Shown here: positions 5,578-6,508 of the stretch, piece after piece | How positions within the stretch are numbered: the first letter of the stretch is position 1 | How the letters are laid out: every line of letters starts with the position of its first letter | From: JABJPM01 sp964596705 | GTDB taxonomy: Archaea > Nanobdellota > Nanobdellia > SCGC-AAA011-G17 > PNOQ01 | NCBI GenBank assembly: GCA_964596705.1 | Contig: CAZQVG010000030.1 | Location: 1-6,508, forward strand | Length of the DNA: 6,508 bases | Direction of reading: 5' to 3' | Position numbers and translations under genes: made by a program | The notes under the pieces: model-generated | Told to the model about the DNA's origin: nothing | The model's input: the letters and a program-made list of their open reading frames with translations, nothing else | Database searches by the model: none

Positions 5578-6222
5578 TTAATTTAGTAAAGCATCAACCG
5601 CAACATCATACAATAATTCCAAACCCTTCTTAGTTTTCTTTAGATGAAACCTAGGATTCCACTCTAATTCAGCAAGTGAATCACTTATTGTAAATATCGC
5701 ACCTATTTCAACATTCCTAAACTGAGCAACACTAAACAATGCAGAAGCTTCCATTTCAACAGTCATAACACCTTCTTTCTGATAATGTCTTGCCTCAGCA
5801 ACAGTCTCCTTATACGGAGCATCTATAGTCCAACTAGCTCCAATATAATAATTTTTCTTGAATTTATTTAAGCTATCGATTATCTTTTTAGTCATAGATT
5901 TAGAAGCATAAGCATATTTAGAAGGCTTTAGATAATGATAAGACGTTCCCTCATCCCTAATTGCCCTTTCACACACAACTAATTCACCAATATCAATATC
6001 CTTTTGTAATGTTCCTGCTGTACCAATTGAAATAAATTTCTTAACACCTAATGCAATCAGTTCTTCCAGAAGTGCAGCTGCAATAGGTGAGCCCATACCA
6101 AAATTGCCAATAATAGCAATATTATTTTCTTTTAACAAATACAGTTCACCTGGAAACCATTTAATCTTAGTTATTTTATAGTTATCTAAAATATATTCCA
6201 TTAATCTATTATCATAACACAA
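5578..6222 (-). CDS. Nucleoside phosphorylase (PNP/UDP family), distal part of an interrupted gene
   Basis: This frame encodes nearly all of a type I nucleoside phosphorylase, which cleaves a nucleoside with phosphate to base and ribose 1-phosphate in salvage. Signatures, numbered from TTG 6222: NFGMGSP at 40-46 (phosphate/ribose site), SIGTAG at 65-70, RDEGTSYHY at 89-97, WTIDAPYKET at 131-140, VEMEAS at 155-160 (ribose contact) and SDSL at 180-183 with the base-binding Asp. Substrate preference (uridine, purine or methylthioadenosine) cannot be read by eye. The 214-residue frame is short and lacks the N-terminal segment and first core strand. The same frame continues upstream through IPEGVIL to a TAA at 6256-6258, and beyond it to an ATG at 6345 with a well-placed promoter. 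TTG 6222 has a weak GAAGGTG in front and may be only a formal start. The gene is probably a recent pseudogene, a sequencing error or a readthrough case. Confidence 0.85.
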   Translation of the reverse strand: MCYDNRLMEYILDNYKITKIKWFPGELYLLKENNIAIIGNFGMGSPIAAALLEELIALGVKKFISIGTAGTLQKDIDIGELVVCERAIRDEGTSYHYLKPSKYAYASKSMTKKIIDSLNKFKKNYYIGASWTIDAPYKETVAEARHYQKEGVMTVEMEASALFSVAQFRNVEIGAIFTISDSLAELEWNPRFHLKKTKKGLELLYDVAVDALLN

Positions 6223-6255
6223 TATAACACCTTCAGGAATTTTAAATTTTGGAAG

Positions 6256-6345
6256 TTATTTGGTTCTCCTAAGATAATTAATAAAATCAGTAGGATTTAT
6301 CATAGAGTCTTCCTTATGTTTTCCTTTAAAGTTAGGGAATACCAT
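6256..6345 (-). pseudogene. 5' segment of the nucleoside phosphorylase gene, ending at an in-frame TAA
   Basis: From ATG 6345 the frame encodes 29 residues, starting MVFPNFKGKHKED and ending NYLRRTK, then TAA. The next codons, in the same frame with no shift, continue LPKFKIPEGVILCYD into the phosphorylase core. Removing the single stop gives a protein of about 255 residues, close to the usual family length. The ATG has a TATA box beginning 30 nt upstream, exactly as in three other genes here, which shows this is the original start. One base change from a sense codon (for example AAA, CAA or GAA) would create the stop. Confidence 0.75.
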
Positions 6346-6366
6346 ACCTTAATATTCTAAAGAGTT

Positions 6367-6375
6367 ATTTATAAA
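6367..6375 (-). promoter_or_regulatory. TATA box of the nucleoside phosphorylase gene
   Basis: TTTATAAAT on the minus strand, preceded by an A-rich BRE-like run, begins 30 nt before ATG 6345 and 153 nt before TTG 6222. The spacing therefore supports 6345 as the translation start of a leaderless mRNA. It lies directly downstream of the stop codon of the next gene (6381-6383). Confidence 0.68.
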
Positions 6376-6380
6376 TTTTT

Positions 6381-6506
6381 TTAGATAAACTTCTCATCTA
6401 TTCTCAAAAATATTGAAGCAACTATAACAATCGCTCCCATAAACAAAAAAGCATAGCTTAATTCAATATCTGCTAATTTTCCTATTATAAACCTAGCCAC
6501 AATTAA
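6381..6506 (-). CDS. C-terminus of a polytopic membrane protein, possibly an MFS transporter (5' end outside window)
   Basis: The last 41 codons of a minus-strand gene enter from the right edge and end at TAA 6381-6383. The visible residues include ARFIIGKLADIELSYAF, then a hydrophobic segment LFMGAIVIVASIFL and a short charged tail RIDEKFI. A basic/Gly-rich turn with an Asp (GKLAD) before a last membrane helix and a short cytoplasmic tail is typical of the last helices of major facilitator transporters, but 41 residues cannot settle the family or substrate. The stop falls a few bases upstream of the phosphorylase promoter, leaving little room for a separate terminator. Confidence 0.65.
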   Translation of the reverse strand, partial: LIVARFIIGKLADIELSYAFLFMGAIVIVASIFLRIDEKFI

Positions 6507-6508
6507 AT

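Noticed and set aside
6256..6258. Readthrough by pyrrolysine or a variant genetic code
   Set aside because: Pyrrolysine uses TAG, not TAA, and TAA is the normal terminator of most other genes in the window. Readthrough is kept only as a minor possibility.
6265..6270. AGGAGA on the minus strand as a Shine-Dalgarno for an internal restart
   Set aside because: No ATG, GTG or TTG lies at a suitable distance in the phosphorylase frame; the nearest formal start is 42 nt further on. It is simply coding sequence (Arg-Arg).
1..6508. tRNA, rRNA, CRISPR array, transposon ends or riboswitch
   Set aside because: Almost all bases lie in supported coding frames, the gaps are under 100 nt and explained by promoters, and I saw no regularly spaced repeats or terminal inverted repeats.

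Overview
This is a low-GC, tightly packed archaeal chromosome segment. Domain Archaea is clear from the gene content: a proteasome beta subunit next to the KH/beta-CASP factor aCPSF1 (FttA), an archaeal presenilin homologue, and a Ser/His-type signal-peptidase-like protein. TATA boxes at a fixed distance from start codons support this. Short proteins, strong A+T bias and almost no spacer suggest a small-genome DPANN-type lineage (Woesearchaeota/Pacearchaeota-like), but that placement is a guess.

Layout. Plus strand: the 3' end of an unrecognised gene (2-325), then a GxGD intramembrane aspartyl protease (336-1127). Everything else is on the minus strand, read right to left: the C-terminus of a membrane protein (to 6381); a nucleoside phosphorylase gene broken by an in-frame TAA (6345-5578); psmB (5509-4865) with aCPSF1 (4830-2935); a membrane-anchored beta-rich protein (2900-2484); an orphan soluble protein (2423-2040); and a three-gene operon of a signal-peptidase-like protein, a possible Sm-like small protein and a 34-residue zinc ribbon (1997-1114). 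The zinc-ribbon gene overlaps the 3' end of the presenilin gene tail to tail. There is no gene-free stretch over 100 bases, and I saw no RNA gene, CRISPR array or insertion sequence.

How it works together. psmB plus aCPSF1 pairs protein turnover with transcription termination/RNA cleavage, a neighbourhood known from other archaea. At the left end, two membrane-associated proteases converge: a signal-peptidase-like enzyme and a presenilin/SPP-like enzyme, which in principle could act in sequence on membrane-embedded peptides (inference).

Regulation is unusually readable. Five genes have a TATA-like box beginning 29-30 nt upstream of the ATG, as expected for leaderless mRNAs. psmB has a longer leader with a Shine-Dalgarno. 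Two genes inside operons (aCPSF1, zinc ribbon) have clear Shine-Dalgarno sites, and the third (104-aa protein) starts one base after the preceding stop. This spacing rule corrects two start sites and shows that the phosphorylase gene really begins at 6345, upstream of its internal stop codon.
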